From NCBI RefSeq assembly GCF_028473605.1, contig NZ_CP097267.1, positions 2,968,501-3,032,500 of the forward strand: DNA of 64,000 bases, written 5' to 3'. Position numbers and translations under genes: made by a program. The notes beneath the pieces were generated by a model, which had not been told where the DNA came from, did not search any database, and saw only the letters and a program-made list of their open reading frames with translations. Origin of the DNA: Acidovorax sp. NCPPB 3576 (GTDB taxonomy: Bacteria > Pseudomonadota > Gammaproteobacteria > Burkholderiales > Burkholderiaceae_C). Of this stretch, positions 7,772 through 18,110 are shown one piece after another; the stretch's first letter is position 1; the number at the start of each line of letters is the position of its first letter.

Positions 7772-8725
7772 TCAGTCCTCCCGCGTGCCGAGCAGGCCCT
7801 TGGGCCGGAAGATGAGGATCAGCACCAGCAGCAGGTACGGCAGGATGGGCGCCACCTGCGACACGGTGAGCTTGAGCAGCGGCCAGCCGAAGGTCTGCTC
7901 TGTCACCGCCATGCCGACCGCGCGCAGCGCATGCGCCAGCGAATAGTCCAGCGCCACCGCGAAGGTCTGCAGCACGCCGATCAGCAGCGAGGCGAGGAAG
8001 GCCCCGGCCAGCGACCCCATGCCGCCCACGACGACGACGACGAAGATGATCGAGCCCACCGATGCCGCCATGGCGGGCTCGGTGACGTAGGTGTTGCCGC
8101 CGATCACGCCCGCCAGCCCGGCGAGCGCGCAGCCGCCGCCGAACACCAGCATGAACACGCGCGGCACGTTGTGGCCCAGCGCTTCCACCATGTCGGGGTG
8201 CTTGAGCGCGGCCTGGATCACCAGGCCGATGCGGGTGCGGGTGAGCAGCAGCCACACGGACAGCAGCATCAGCAGCGCCACCAGCATGACGAACGACCGC
8301 GACTTCGGGAACTGCGTGCCATACAGCGTGAAAAGCGGCCCCTGCAACTGCGCAGGCAGGCCGTAGGGCACGGTGGAGCGGCCCCACACCAGTTGCACCA
8401 CCTCCAGCACCAGGTACGACAGGCCGAAGGTCACCAGCAGCTCGGGCACGTGGCCGTACTGGTGCACGCGGCGCAGCGCGTAGCGCTCGAACGCGGCGCC
8501 GAGCGCGCCCACCAGCAGCGGCGCCAAGAACAGCGCCACCCAGAAGCCGACCAGGCCGGACAGCGTGTAGGCGATGTAGGCCCCCAGCATGTAGAAGCTG
8601 GTGTGGGCGAAGTTGAGCACGCCCATCATGCTGAAGATGAGGGTGAGCCCCGAGCTGAGCATGAACAGCAGCAGCCCGTAGCTGACGCCGTTGAGCAGCG
8701 AGATCACGAAAAACTCAAGATTCAT
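7772..8725 (-). CDS. livH: Branched-chain amino-acid-type ABC transporter permease LivH
   Basis: A 317-residue inner-membrane permease with about eight transmembrane helices. The N-terminal LLNGVSYGLLLFMLSSGLTL and MMGVLNFAHTSFYMLGAY blocks are typical of LivH. It is the first permease gene after livK, from which it is separated by 99 bp holding a terminator-like hairpin. Confidence 0.9.
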   Translation of the reverse strand: MNLEFFVISLLNGVSYGLLLFMLSSGLTLIFSMMGVLNFAHTSFYMLGAYIAYTLSGLVGFWVALFLAPLLVGALGAAFERYALRRVHQYGHVPELLVTFGLSYLVLEVVQLVWGRSTVPYGLPAQLQGPLFTLYGTQFPKSRSFVMLVALLMLLSVWLLLTRTRIGLVIQAALKHPDMVEALGHNVPRVFMLVFGGGCALAGLAGVIGGNTYVTEPAMAASVGSIIFVVVVVGGMGSLAGAFLASLLIGVLQTFAVALDYSLAHALRAVGMAVTEQTFGWPLLKLTVSQVAPILPYLLLVLILIFRPKGLLGTRED

Positions 8726-8745
8726 CGAAGAACGCCGGCACGGTT

Positions 8746-8772
8746 AAAAAAAGAGCCCGAGTCACCCCGGGC
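8746..8772 (-). terminator. Partial Rho-independent terminator between livK and livH
   Basis: On the minus strand GCCCG...CGGGC (plus 8755-8759 and 8768-8772) is followed by TCTTTTTT. It would let most transcripts end after livK, giving more binding protein than permease, as is common in binding-protein operons. Confidence 0.7.
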
Positions 8773-8824
8773 CCAAGGTCTCAGCAATGAAACTGAAATG
8801 CGGTTGCCCCGTGTGGGCCCCGTG

Positions 8825-10060
8825 TCAGGAAGGCCGCTTCATCTGGCACGAGGTAGGCGTGCTGGCCACGTAGGGCTCGTAGTACTTCACCGGAACGAAG
8901 GTGTAGCCGGTATTTTCCGCGTCGTTGGGGTACTTGCCGCCGGCCTTCTCCCACTTGGAGACGAACAGGCCCTGCTGCAGCTGGTGGTCGCTCTTGCGCA
9001 TCTCGACCTCGCCGTTGAAGCTGTTGAACTTCATGCCTTCCAGCACGGGGGCGACCTTGACGGGGTCGGTGGATTTGGCCTTGACGAAGGCGGAATCCAG
9101 CATGGCGAAGGCGTGGTACACGGCGCCGGTGTACATGTCGTCGTTGAACTTCTTCTTGTATTCGGTGACCACGCGGCCGATGTCGCCGGGCAGGTTCAGG
9201 TGGTTGTACGACACCATGTACACGCGCCCTGCCGCTGCCGCGCCCATGGCCGTGGGGCTGCCCGTCACGCCGCCGTAGTAGGTGTAGAAGTTGACGTTGG
9301 CCAGCCCCGCATCGTTGGCGGCCTTGATGAGCAGGGCCAGGTCCGAGCCCCAGTTGCCGGTGATCACGCTGTCGGCGCCGGACTGCTTGATCTTGGCGAT
9401 GTAGGGGGCGAAATCGCGCACCTGGGCCAGCGGATGCAGGTCGTCGCCCACGATCTGCACGTCGGGCCGCTTGCGCGCGAGGTTTTCCTTGGCGAATTTG
9501 GAGACCTGCTGGCCGTGCGAGTAGTTCTGGTTGATGAGGTACACCTTCTTGACCTCGGGCAGGTCCTTCATGAAGGTGGTCATGGCCTCCATCTTCATCG
9601 AGGTGTCGGCATCCAGGCGGAAGTGCCAGTAGCTGCACTTGCTGTTGGTGAGGTCGGGGTCCACGGCGGCGTAGTTGAGGTACATGACCTCCTTGCCGGG
9701 GTTGCGCGCGTTGTGCTTTTCCAGCGCGTCGATGATGGCCAGCGCCGGGCCCGAGCCGTTGCCCTGCACCACGTAGCGCGCGCCCTGGTCCATGGCCGAG
9801 CGCAGGGCGCTGGTGGTTTCCTGCGGACTGAGCTTGTTGTCGATGCCGATGATCTCGAACTTAACGCCCGCCGCGTTCTTCTTGTTGAACTCTTCCGAGA
9901 GGAATTGGAAGCTCTTGAGCTGGTTGGTGCCCACCGCCGCCATGAGGCCCGACAGCGGGTCGAGCCAGGCGATCTTCACCGTGTCGCCCTTTTGAGCGAA
10001 CGCGCCGCCAGCGCTTACCAGGATTGCGGATGCAGCTACAGCCTTGATAGCAAATCTCAT
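8825..10060 (-). CDS. ABC transporter periplasmic substrate-binding protein (LivK type)
   Basis: A 411-residue protein. Residues 1-23 are a Sec signal peptide (MRFAIKAVAASAIL...AFAQ). The mature part is a periplasmic-binding-protein type I fold of the Leu/Ile/Val family (KIAWLDPLSGLMAAVGTNQL; SYNHLNLPGDIGRVV). The ATG at 10060 has AGGAGA 7 nt upstream. The DNA coding for the signal peptide closely resembles the window's dispersed repeat and uses codons (AGA, GCT, GTA, GCA) unlike the rest of the gene. The acyl-CoA ligase upstream suggests a carboxylic acid rather than an amino acid ligand (inference). Confidence 0.88.
   Translation of the reverse strand: MRFAIKAVAASAILVSAGGAFAQKGDTVKIAWLDPLSGLMAAVGTNQLKSFQFLSEEFNKKNAAGVKFEIIGIDNKLSPQETTSALRSAMDQGARYVVQGNGSGPALAIIDALEKHNARNPGKEVMYLNYAAVDPDLTNSKCSYWHFRLDADTSMKMEAMTTFMKDLPEVKKVYLINQNYSHGQQVSKFAKENLARKRPDVQIVGDDLHPLAQVRDFAPYIAKIKQSGADSVITGNWGSDLALLIKAANDAGLANVNFYTYYGGVTGSPTAMGAAAAGRVYMVSYNHLNLPGDIGRVVTEYKKKFNDDMYTGAVYHAFAMLDSAFVKAKSTDPVKVAPVLEGMKFNSFNGEVEMRKSDHQLQQGLFVSKWEKAGGKYPNDAENTGYTFVPVKYYEPYVASTPTSCQMKRPS
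9990..10055 (-). repeat. Repeat-like sequence within the livK-type signal-peptide coding region (copy G)
   Basis: Read on the minus strand it starts TTTGCTATCAAGG, has TAGCTGCAT at the same offset as copy B, then AGCGCTGGCGGC, and ends CTCAAAA. About two thirds of positions match copy B by eye with one 1-nt gap. It is in frame and supplies most of the signal peptide. Confidence 0.45.
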
Positions 10061-10209
10061 CGCTTGTCTCCTCTTGGGTTCTTGAATGGAACAGGCCGCA
10101 GCGTAAGGCACGGCACAGAGGAGATGCTCAGGGATTCACCCTATCCGCTATCCCGCATGCGACTGGGCGGCGGCCCCGCGCGGCCGCCCCATCGCCGAAT
10201 CGGCGCGCG

Positions 10210-11850
<1,641 letters not shown>

Positions 11851-12038
11851 GTTGGCTCCTTGGGTTGTCGTTGTGAATGGTTCCGCGGCATCCTACCGTG
11901 CGCCCCCTGCGCTCCAGCCCGGGGGGCGCCATGCGTTGGGGCCGCGTCTGTCGCCTGCTTGACAGCAGCGGCCGCAGGGCCGGCGCCCCCAAGTCCCCTC
12001 GCCCCGCGTGGCAAAGCGGGTCGGAGACAATTCGGCAG

Positions 12039-13526
12039 ATGAATGCCCCCCTTCTCTCTGCTGCTGCCGCTGCGCCTGCGTCCGGCCTCGAATGGCGCAA
12101 CGGCTTCGCGGACCTGGGCGCGGATTTCTTCACCGAACTGGTCCCCACCCCCTTGCCCGCCCCGCATTGGGTGGCCACGAGCCTGGACGTTGCTCACCAA
12201 CTGGGCGTGCCGGCCGCTTGGCTGGACTCCGATGCGGCGCTGCAAGTGTGCTCGGGCAACGCGCTGCTGTCGGGCATGCGGCCCCTGGCCACGGTGTACA
12301 GCGGCCACCAGTTCGGGGTGTGGGCGGGGCAACTGGGCGATGGCCGCGCCATCCTGCTGGGCGAAACCGCCGGCGGACTGGAAGTGCAGCTCAAGGGCGC
12401 GGGGCGCACACCGTATTCGCGCGGGGGCGATGGCCGTGCCGTGCTGCGCTCGAGCATCCGCGAATTTTTGTGCAGCGAGGCCATGCATGCGCTGGGCGTA
12501 CCCACCACGCGGGCGCTGGCCCTGACCGGCTCGCCCGCCCCGGTGCAGCGCGAGGTGGTGGAGACCGCCGCCGTCGTGACACGCATCGCACCCAGCTTCA
12601 TCCGCTTCGGGCACTTCGAGCACTTCGCGGCGCGCGACCAGTTGCCGCAGTTGCGCACGCTGGCCGACTACGTCATCGACCGCTACTACCCCCAGTGCCG
12701 CAATCCTGACGCGCCAGGCGGCAACCCCTACGCCGCCCTGCTCCAGGCGGTGAGCGAGCGCACGGCGGAGCTGCTCGCGCACTGGCAGGCGCAGGGCTTT
12801 TGCCACGGGGTGATGAACACCGACAACATGAGCATCCTGGGCCTCACGATCGACTACGGGCCGTTCCAGTTTCTCGACGGGTTCGTGCCGGGCCACGTGT
12901 GCAACCACAGCGACACGCAGGGCCGCTACGCCTTCAACCGCCAGCCCAACGTGGCCTACTGGAACCTGTTCCGCCTGGGCCAGGCGCTGCTGCCGCTGAT
13001 CGAGGACGTGGCGCTGGCGCAGGCGGCGCTCGAGTCCTACCAGACCGTGTTCCCTGCCGAATTCCTGCAGCGCATGCGCGGCAAGCTCGGGCTGCAGGCG
13101 GCCCATGCCGGCGACGCCGCGCTGGTGGACGGCCTGCTCAATCTGCTGGCCCACGGCGGGGTGGACTACCCCATCTTCTGGCGCCGCCTGTCGCATGCCG
13201 TGGCCAGCGGCGATTTCGAACCCGTGCGCGACCTGTTCATCGACCGGGCGGGCTGGGATGCTTGGTTGCTATCATTTTCAGAGCATCCAGGGCAATCGAA
13301 TCCACGGCACATGGCGGATTCGATGCTGAAATGCAATCCGAAATTCGTGCTGCGCAACCACTTGGGCGAGCAAGCCATCCGCGCGGCCGAGCAAGGCGAC
13401 TTCGCACCGCTGCACACCCTGCAGGCGCTCCTGGCCCAGCCCTTCGAAGAACACCCCGGCCACGACGCCTGGGCCGACTTTCCGCCCGACTGGGCTTCCT
13501 CCATTGAAATCAGCTGCTCATCATGA
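12039..13526 (+). CDS. selO: Protein adenylyltransferase SelO (YdiU)
   Basis: A 495-residue pseudokinase-fold enzyme that transfers AMP to Ser/Thr/Tyr of target proteins. Family blocks seen: [39 protein letters not shown] (nucleotide-binding Lys), [20 protein letters not shown] (metal-binding Asn and Asp). The C-terminal CSS tail is the bacterial Cys version of the Sec-Ser-Ser end in animals. Start at 12039, since upstream in-frame codons lack similarity. Residues about 410-431 ([19 protein letters not shown]) are encoded by a copy of the dispersed repeat, replacing the usual variable linker before [10 protein letters not shown]. It overlaps msrB by 4 bp. Confidence 0.92.
   Translation: MNAPLLSAAAAAPASGLEWRNGFADLGADFFTELVPTPLPAPHWVATSLDVAHQLGVPAAWLDSDAALQVCSGNALLSGMRPLATVYSGHQFGVWAGQLGDGRAILLGETAGGLEVQLKGAGRTPYSRGGDGRAVLRSSIREFLCSEAMHALGVPTTRALALTGSPAPVQREVVETAAVVTRIAPSFIRFGHFEHFAARDQLPQLRTLADYVIDRYYPQCRNPDAPGGNPYAALLQAVSERTAELLAHWQAQGFCHGVMNTDNMSILGLTIDYGPFQFLDGFVPGHVCNHSDTQGRYAFNRQPNVAYWNLFRLGQALLPLIEDVALAQAALESYQTVFPAEFLQRMRGKLGLQAAHAGDAALVDGLLNLLAHGGVDYPIFWRRLSHAVASGDFEPVRDLFIDRAGWDAWLLSFSEHPGQSNPRHMADSMLKCNPKFVLRNHLGEQAIRAAEQGDFAPLHTLQALLAQPFEEHPGHDAWADFPPDWASSIEISCSS
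13266..13331 (+). repeat. Dispersed-repeat copy F inside selO
   Basis: TTGCTATCATTTTCAGAGC (head hairpin with one change), then GGCACATGGCGGATTCGATG and CTGAAA, in the block order of the intergenic copies. It keeps the selO frame open. Confidence 0.5.
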
Positions 13527-13936
13527 CCTTTCCCATCAAAAAGACCGAAGCCGAATGGCAGGCCCTGCTGCAAAGCAAAGGCGCCGAACCCGTGGCGTGG
13601 CAAGTCACCCGCCATGCTGCCACCGAGCGCCCGTTCACCGGCAAATATGAAGCCCACTGGGCCGACGGCAGTTACCACTGCGTGTGCTGCGGCGCCAAGC
13701 TGTTCGACTCGGGCACCAAGTTCGATGCGGGCTGCGGATGGCCCAGCTTTTCCGAGGCGGTGCCGGGCTCGATCAAGGAGATCGTGGACCGCAGCCATGG
13801 CATGGTCCGCACGGAGACGGTTTGTGCACAATGCGGGGCGCACCTCGGCCACGTGTTCGAGGACGGCCCCGCCTCCACCGGCCTGCGCTACTGCATGAAC
13901 TCCGCATCGCTCGATTTCGAGCCCGGCTCCACCTGA
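13523..13936 (+). CDS. msrB: Peptide-methionine (R)-S-oxide reductase MsrB
   Basis: A 137-residue cytosolic repair enzyme that reduces methionine-R-sulfoxide in proteins. Two zinc CxxC pairs (Cys53/Cys56 and Cys101/Cys104), the GCGWPSF block with Cys71, and the catalytic Cys124 in [11 protein letters not shown] are all present. It starts inside the selO stop (ATGA overlap), so the two are translationally coupled. Both act in redox stress. Confidence 0.97.
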   Translation: MTFPIKKTEAEWQALLQSKGAEPVAWQVTRHAATERPFTGKYEAHWADGSYHCVCCGAKLFDSGTKFDAGCGWPSFSEAVPGSIKEIVDRSHGMVRTETVCAQCGAHLGHVFEDGPASTGLRYCMNSASLDFEPGST

Positions 13937-13968
13937 ACGGCGGCAACGCTCGCCCACGCTCCAGCCCC

Positions 13969-14532
13969 ATGAAACTGCTGATCGACTTCTTTCCCATCAT
14001 CCTGTTCTTCGCGGCCTTCAAGCTGTGGGGCATCTACACGGCCACAGCCGTGGCCATCGCGGCCACCGTGCTGCAGATCGGCTACCTGCGCTACAAGAAC
14101 GGCAAGGTCGAGCCCATGCAATGGGTGAGCCTGGGCGTCATCGTGGTGTTCGGCGGCGCCACGCTGCTCTCGCACAGCGAGACCTTCATCAAATGGAAGC
14201 CCACCGTGCTGTACTGGCTGATGGGCTCGGCGCTGCTGATCGGCCAGGTGTTCTTCCGCAAGAACCTGATCCGCTCCCTGATGGGTGCGCAGATGGAACT
14301 GCCCGACGCCGCGTGGCGCACGGTGAACTGGAGCTGGACCGGGTTCTTTGCCGTGATGGGCCTGGTCAACCTCTGGGTGGCCTATCACTTCGACACCGAC
14401 ACCTGGGTCAACTTCAAGCTGTTCGGCGGCATCGGGCTGATGGCGGTCTTCGTGATCGGTCAGGCTCTGTACCTGAGCCGCTACATGAAAGAAGACGAAA
14501 CCAAGACCGCTCCCAAGGACGTGCAGCCATGA
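13969..14532 (+). CDS. yciB: Septation protein A (YciB/IspZ family)
   Basis: A 187-residue inner-membrane protein with about five hydrophobic helices, starting [20 protein letters not shown], the family signature. The blocks [20 protein letters not shown] and [12 protein letters not shown] are also typical. It is linked to intracellular septation and envelope integrity. It lies 32 bp after msrB and overlaps bolA by 4 bp. Confidence 0.95.
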   Translation: MKLLIDFFPIILFFAAFKLWGIYTATAVAIAATVLQIGYLRYKNGKVEPMQWVSLGVIVVFGGATLLSHSETFIKWKPTVLYWLMGSALLIGQVFFRKNLIRSLMGAQMELPDAAWRTVNWSWTGFFAVMGLVNLWVAYHFDTDTWVNFKLFGGIGLMAVFVIGQALYLSRYMKEDETKTAPKDVQP

Positions 14533-14798
14533 CGGTACTGGCCATCACCGCCGAGGCCATGGCGGCCCGGCTTCAGGAGCGCCTGACCCCTGCCAAGCTG
14601 GAAGTGCTGGATGAAAGTGCCGCCCATGCGGGTCACGCAGGCGCCAATGGAACGGGGTCTGGCACCCATTTTCGGGTGCGGATTTCGTCACCTTTGTTTA
14701 CAGGCAAACCACGGGTTGCACAACATCGCCTTGTGTATGATGCGCTGCAAGAATTTATTGACCAGGGCGCTCACGCCATAGCCATTGAAGTTCTTTGA
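14529..14798 (+). CDS. bolA: BolA family protein
   Basis: An 89-residue BolA/IbaG-fold protein. Seen: the helix [23 protein letters not shown], an insert rich in Gly and His, then [20 protein letters not shown] and RLVYDAL (the FxGkxxxxRHRxVy pattern) and a final AIAIEVL strand. BolA proteins bind monothiol glutaredoxins and [2Fe-2S] clusters. It starts in the yciB stop (ATGA). Confidence 0.93.
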   Translation: MTVLAITAEAMAARLQERLTPAKLEVLDESAAHAGHAGANGTGSGTHFRVRISSPLFTGKPRVAQHRLVYDALQEFIDQGAHAIAIEVL

Positions 14799-14865
14799 TC
14801 CGGCCCTATTTGTCGGACTTGCGGTCAAACTGCCCGCAACTCATTTCCTTTTTGTGGACTCCCCA

Positions 14866-15651
14866 ATGAAGAAAAAGCTCTTGTCCGGCCTCGTGGCCGC
14901 TGCCGTGCTGGGCGCGACGGCATTTCCCGTCTACGCTCAAAACCTCGCCGTCGTGAACGGCAAGGCCGTTCCCAAGGAACGCGCCGAAGCCCTGAAGCAG
15001 CAAGTGGAGCGCTCCGGCCGCCCCGTGACCCCCGAGGTCGAAGGCCAGATCAAGGAAGAAGTGATCGCGCGCGAAATCTTCCTGCAGGAAGCGCAAAAGC
15101 GTGGCCTCGAAGCCTCGCCGGACTACAAGACCCAGATGGAACTGGCCCGCCAGACCATCCTGATCCGCGAGCTGTTCGCCGATTACCAAAAGGCCAACCC
15201 CGTCACCGACGCCGAAATCCAGGCCGAATACGACAAGTTCGTTGCCGCCAGTTCCGGCAAGGAATACAAGGCCAGCCACATCCTGGTGGAAAAGGAAGAC
15301 CAGGCCAAGGCCATCATCGCGTCCATCAAGAAGGGCGCCAAGTTTGAAGACATCGCCAAGAAGCAGTCCAAGGACCCTGGGTCCGGCGCTCGCGGCGGCG
15401 ATCTGGACTGGTCTGCGCCCAGCAGCTATGTGGCCGAGTTCACCGAAGCGCTGGTCAAGCTGAACAAGGGCCAGATGACCCAGACGCCGGTCAAGACCCA
15501 ATTCGGCTGGCACATCATCCGCCTGGACGACGTGCGCGAAGCCAAGCTGCCCAAGCTGGAAGAAGTGAAACCCCAGGTGGCACAGCAACTCCAGCAACAA
15601 AAGCTGGCGAAGTTCCAGGAAGAACTGCGCACGAAGGCCAAGATCGAGTAA
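14866..15651 (+). CDS. Periplasmic peptidyl-prolyl isomerase, PpiC/parvulin type
   Basis: A 261-residue chaperone. The signal peptide (MKKKLLSGLVAAAVLG...FPVYA) is followed by a SurA-like N-terminal helical domain (about 25-135), a parvulin domain (about 135-230: EYKASHILVEKEDQAKAI, GARGGDLDW, FGWHIIRLDDV) and a C-terminal Gln/Lys-rich helix. It assists folding of exported proteins. Start at 14866. The longer upstream frame lacks a signal peptide at its start. It is followed by a strong terminator. Confidence 0.93.
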   Translation: MKKKLLSGLVAAAVLGATAFPVYAQNLAVVNGKAVPKERAEALKQQVERSGRPVTPEVEGQIKEEVIAREIFLQEAQKRGLEASPDYKTQMELARQTILIRELFADYQKANPVTDAEIQAEYDKFVAASSGKEYKASHILVEKEDQAKAIIASIKKGAKFEDIAKKQSKDPGSGARGGDLDWSAPSSYVAEFTEALVKLNKGQMTQTPVKTQFGWHIIRLDDVREAKLPKLEEVKPQVAQQLQQQKLAKFQEELRTKAKIE

Positions 15652-15718
15652 TCGATTGCAAAGAGGGGGGTTGGCAAGCAAGCGCCTGCCGCACCACCCA
15701 CCGCCCTGCTTCTTGCTC

Positions 15719-15748
15719 AACGCGGCCTTGGTGCCGCGTTTTGCTTTT
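15719..15748 (+). terminator. Rho-independent terminator after the PpiC gene
   Basis: AACGCGGC-CTTGGT-GCCGCGTT is a perfect 8-bp stem with a 6-nt loop, followed by TTGCTTTT. It closes the selO-to-PpiC operon, 68 bp past the stop. Confidence 0.88.
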
Positions 15749-15778
15749 GGAGGACGCCCCGTCCTGTGTCTTAGCGCC

Positions 15779-16612
15779 TTAAGCCCGCCCCAGCACCCAG
15801 GATGCAGCCATGAGCAAGCCGATCAGGACCGGCTGGTGCAGCATGTAATAGCTCAGGCTCCATCGGCCCAGCACTGCCAGCGGCGAAAGCGCCCTGGGCA
15901 GCGCGGCCTTCATCCAATACGGATGCTTTCGAAGCACCCACTGCCCGCTCGCCAAGCCCCACCACATCACGCCGAGCCACGGCAGCACCGGTACATAGTC
16001 TTCCGTGAAAGGCTTGCGCGACACCAGCCCCAGCCAGTTGAGCGCGTTACCGTTGAATGTGCTCGCCCAGGCAGAGAGCGGCCCGTCCGTCAGTGCCCAG
16101 CCCCCAAGCGAAGGGAGCGCGATGGCAATCGCTCCCGCAGGCCACAGCCAGGCACCCCACCCCGCCGTGCATCGCGCCACCATGAGCATGGCCGCCATCC
16201 CATGCAGTACGCCGAAGTGGATGAAGCTGCGGGGGAACATCAGGTACGACCCTGCGGTCACCAGCAATGCACAACCCACGATCTGCAGCCAACGCTTGAA
16301 AAACCGCTCCCATCCCAGGCCCTGATGCCAGGCCAAAGCCTGCCCCAGCCCCGCACAGAAAAGAAACAGTCCCACGATGGCCGTCCGTTGGGTCGTCCAG
16401 AACGGATCGGCCCGAAAGTTCTGCGGCCAGTATCCGAAGTGGCTGAGGTCAAAGCAGAAGTGGAAAATGGTCATCCATACCATGGCCACGCCCCGCAATG
16501 CATCCACCCCCGCCATGCGAGCACCATTGCGGGATGAAAAGCTGCCAAGGGGGAAGGGACGGGGCATGGCCAGGTAGGTTTTGAGCAGGACGCGAGATGG
16601 TAAAGCGATCAC
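15779..16612 (-). CDS. DUF1624 / heparan-alpha-glucosaminide acetyltransferase-like membrane protein
   Basis: A 277-residue multi-pass membrane protein (about eight helices). The opening block GVDALRGVAMVWMTIFHFCF, with the later LFLFCAGLGQALAWHQG and LSYYMLHQPVLIGLL, marks the DUF1624/acyltransferase-3-like group. The substrate is unknown. The start is uncertain: a GTG at 16612, or ATGs at 16567 and 16516. None has a clear ribosome site, and family similarity begins near residue 30. A 7-bp tandem repeat lies 10 bp before the GTG. It is convergent with the PpiC operon. Confidence 0.75.
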   Translation of the reverse strand: MIALPSRVLLKTYLAMPRPFPLGSFSSRNGARMAGVDALRGVAMVWMTIFHFCFDLSHFGYWPQNFRADPFWTTQRTAIVGLFLFCAGLGQALAWHQGLGWERFFKRWLQIVGCALLVTAGSYLMFPRSFIHFGVLHGMAAMLMVARCTAGWGAWLWPAGAIAIALPSLGGWALTDGPLSAWASTFNGNALNWLGLVSRKPFTEDYVPVLPWLGVMWWGLASGQWVLRKHPYWMKAALPRALSPLAVLGRWSLSYYMLHQPVLIGLLMAASWVLGRA

Positions 16613-16622
16613 GACCGGCCAT

Positions 16623-16650
16623 GCGGTACGCGGTACGCGGTACGCGGTAA
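16623..16650. repeat. Heptamer tandem repeat, four near-perfect units
   Basis: GCGGTAC three times followed by GCGGTAA, directly upstream of the 15779-16612 gene. The 7-bp unit is not a multiple of three. Confidence 0.85.
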
Positions 16651-16828
16651 GGCACTAGATGAGTGGCCATTCCCCGCTCGACGCAACACGCCGCCCCCCA
16701 TAGCCGTTGAAAGATGGCGACTGCTGAAACGACAGGGTTTTTGACAGTATGCAGCCGCAGCGATGCTGGATGCAATTTCAGCTTGTTGGCCGTATAGCCC
16801 CGCTCTAGCATGGCACCGAGGAGGCATT

Positions 16829-17110
16829 ATGGACAATCATCCACAAGCAGAAATAGAACTGCTGCGCCAGGAAATTAGAACGCTCAAAAGCGCACTGGCC
16901 AATGTCACGGCACAGGTACATCCACTGAATATGCTGGCCCAGGCTTTGGTCATATTGCACCAGGAGCCGACCGCATTGCTCATGGTGTTCGAGCATGCCA
17001 TTCCCGAAGCCAATGCGCCGGACCTGCCCTTCCACCTGGAAAATGAAGAGGTGGAACAACTGACCCATCAAAGCGAGTGGATTTTGAGGCTGCTGCGCAC
17101 CCGGGGCTGA
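16829..17110 (+). CDS. Hypothetical small protein
   Basis: A 93-residue acidic cytosolic protein. An N-terminal coiled-coil-like helix (AEIELLRQEIRTLKSALANV) is followed by a second helical part ending QSEWILRLLRTRG. The ATG at 16829 has GAGGAGG 5 nt upstream, a strong ribosome site that makes this a real gene. No family is recognised. It stands alone, convergent with tRNA-Pro. Confidence 0.65.
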   Translation: MDNHPQAEIELLRQEIRTLKSALANVTAQVHPLNMLAQALVILHQEPTALLMVFEHAIPEANAPDLPFHLENEEVEQLTHQSEWILRLLRTRG

Positions 17111-17239
17111 TTTCCACGGGACGTGCGTTGCAGATTTTTGCTTGCCCGCAATGCCTCCGGCCATGCCCTGCAATGTGAATGCAGAACACCATCGCAACGG
17201 CATCGAAAGCATGCGAAGAATGAGAAGCCAAAAAGACAA

Positions 17240-17269
17240 AAGGGGTTAGGTCAAATGACCTAACCCCTT
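17240..17269 (-). terminator. Terminator of tRNA-Pro
   Basis: AAGGGGTTAGGTCA and its perfect complement form a 14-bp stem with a 2-nt loop, 7 bp past the CCA end. On the minus strand it is followed by TTTGTCTTTTT. Confidence 0.9.
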
Positions 17270-17276
17270 GAATCAA

Positions 17277-17353
17277 TGGTCGGAGCGGCGGGATTCGAAC
17301 TCGCGACCCTCTGCTCCCAAAGCAGATGCGCTACCAGGCTGCGCTACGCTCCG
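17277..17353 (-). tRNA. tRNA-Pro (anticodon UGG)
   Basis: The minus strand reads CGGAGCG at the 5' end paired with CGCTCCG before ACCA. There is a D-arm GCGCAGCCTGGTAGCGC, an anticodon stem TCTGC/GCAGA around loop TTTGGGA, and a T-arm CGCGAGTTCGAATCCCGCG-like sequence with the standard GTTCGAATC. The CCA is encoded. It is 77 nt long. Confidence 0.97.
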
Positions 17354-17362
17354 ACAACTAGT

Positions 17363-17368
17363 ATTATA
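17363..17368 (-). promoter_or_regulatory. -10 box for tRNA-Pro
   Basis: A perfect TATAAT on the minus strand lies 9 bp upstream of the tRNA 5' end. The -35 region is weak (no good TTGACA at 16-18 bp). Confidence 0.6.
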
Positions 17369-17426
17369 ACCCTGCATCACAGCCATATTTGGAAGATTCA
17401 AGGAAATTTCCCAGATTTTTTCAAAC

Positions 17427-17675
17427 TCAACGCGACGACGGTCCCGGGCCACGGCCTGGGAGGTGGCGGAAGGTGATACGTCCCTTGGACAAGTCGTATG
17501 GAGACATCTCGAGCGAGACCTTGTCGCCAGCCAGAATGCGGATGTGGTGCTTGCGCATCTTGCCGCCGGTGTAGGCGATCAATTGATGGCCGTTGTCCAG
17601 CGTGACGCGAAAGCGGGAGTCGGGCAGGACTTCCGTCACGGAGCCCTGCATTTCAATCAGTTCTTCTTTGGCCAT
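17427..17675 (-). CDS. infA: Translation initiation factor IF-1
   Basis: An 82-residue S1/OB-fold protein: [40 protein letters not shown] and [20 protein letters not shown] are the IF-1 signature. The usual length is 72. The extra C-terminal tail GRGPGPSSR is unlike ribosomal-operon IF-1. Many Burkholderiales carry a second infA away from the ribosomal operon (family knowledge), and this is probably that copy. Confidence 0.92.
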   Translation of the reverse strand: MAKEELIEMQGSVTEVLPDSRFRVTLDNGHQLIAYTGGKMRKHHIRILAGDKVSLEMSPYDLSKGRITFRHLPGRGPGPSSR

Positions 17676-18110
17676 GATTTCAAGTCAATCTTCAAACAGT
17701 AATAGGAGGTATCGGGGCCTGCGCGAAACTGCAACCAGAATGTCGGCCCATCTCGCAAGAGATCCAGGCACGGTGTACAGCAAGCGGGGGGATTCACTGC
17801 GCCCCATGGCGCATCGGTCGGAAAAGGCCGGCGGGGCGGCTTCCATACACAGCGACAGCGAGGAGCTGCGCAAAACCGCACCATTGTAACGTAGTAAGGG
17901 AATCGTGTGGAATAGTGCCGACACACCACCGCTGCAGCGCCAGCCCATGCCGAGCGCCCGTCGCGCACGGCGTTTTATTCCACCGTTTCGGCGCTGCACC
18001 GTCCGCACGGTTTTCGCCGGCTGAACCAGGGATGGGCTCAGATCAACCGCCAAGCAAGAGCGCCCGCGTCGTTAGAATGCCTCGCACCCCAACCGCTCAG
18101 GAAGTCCACC
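17676..18110. other. Divergent intergenic region between infA and psd
   Basis: 435 bp with no convincing gene. It must hold the infA and psd promoters, but I see no promoter with both boxes near consensus. Confidence 0.5.

Noticed and set aside
10165..10189. GGGCGGC/GCCGCCC hairpin between the acyl-CoA ligase and livK genes
   Set aside because: A stem exists but there is no U-run. Such stems are frequent by chance at this GC content, so it was not called a terminator.
17685..18053. 122-codon minus-strand frame between infA and psd
   Set aside because: No ribosome site, Arg-rich low-complexity product, and it would block the infA upstream region.
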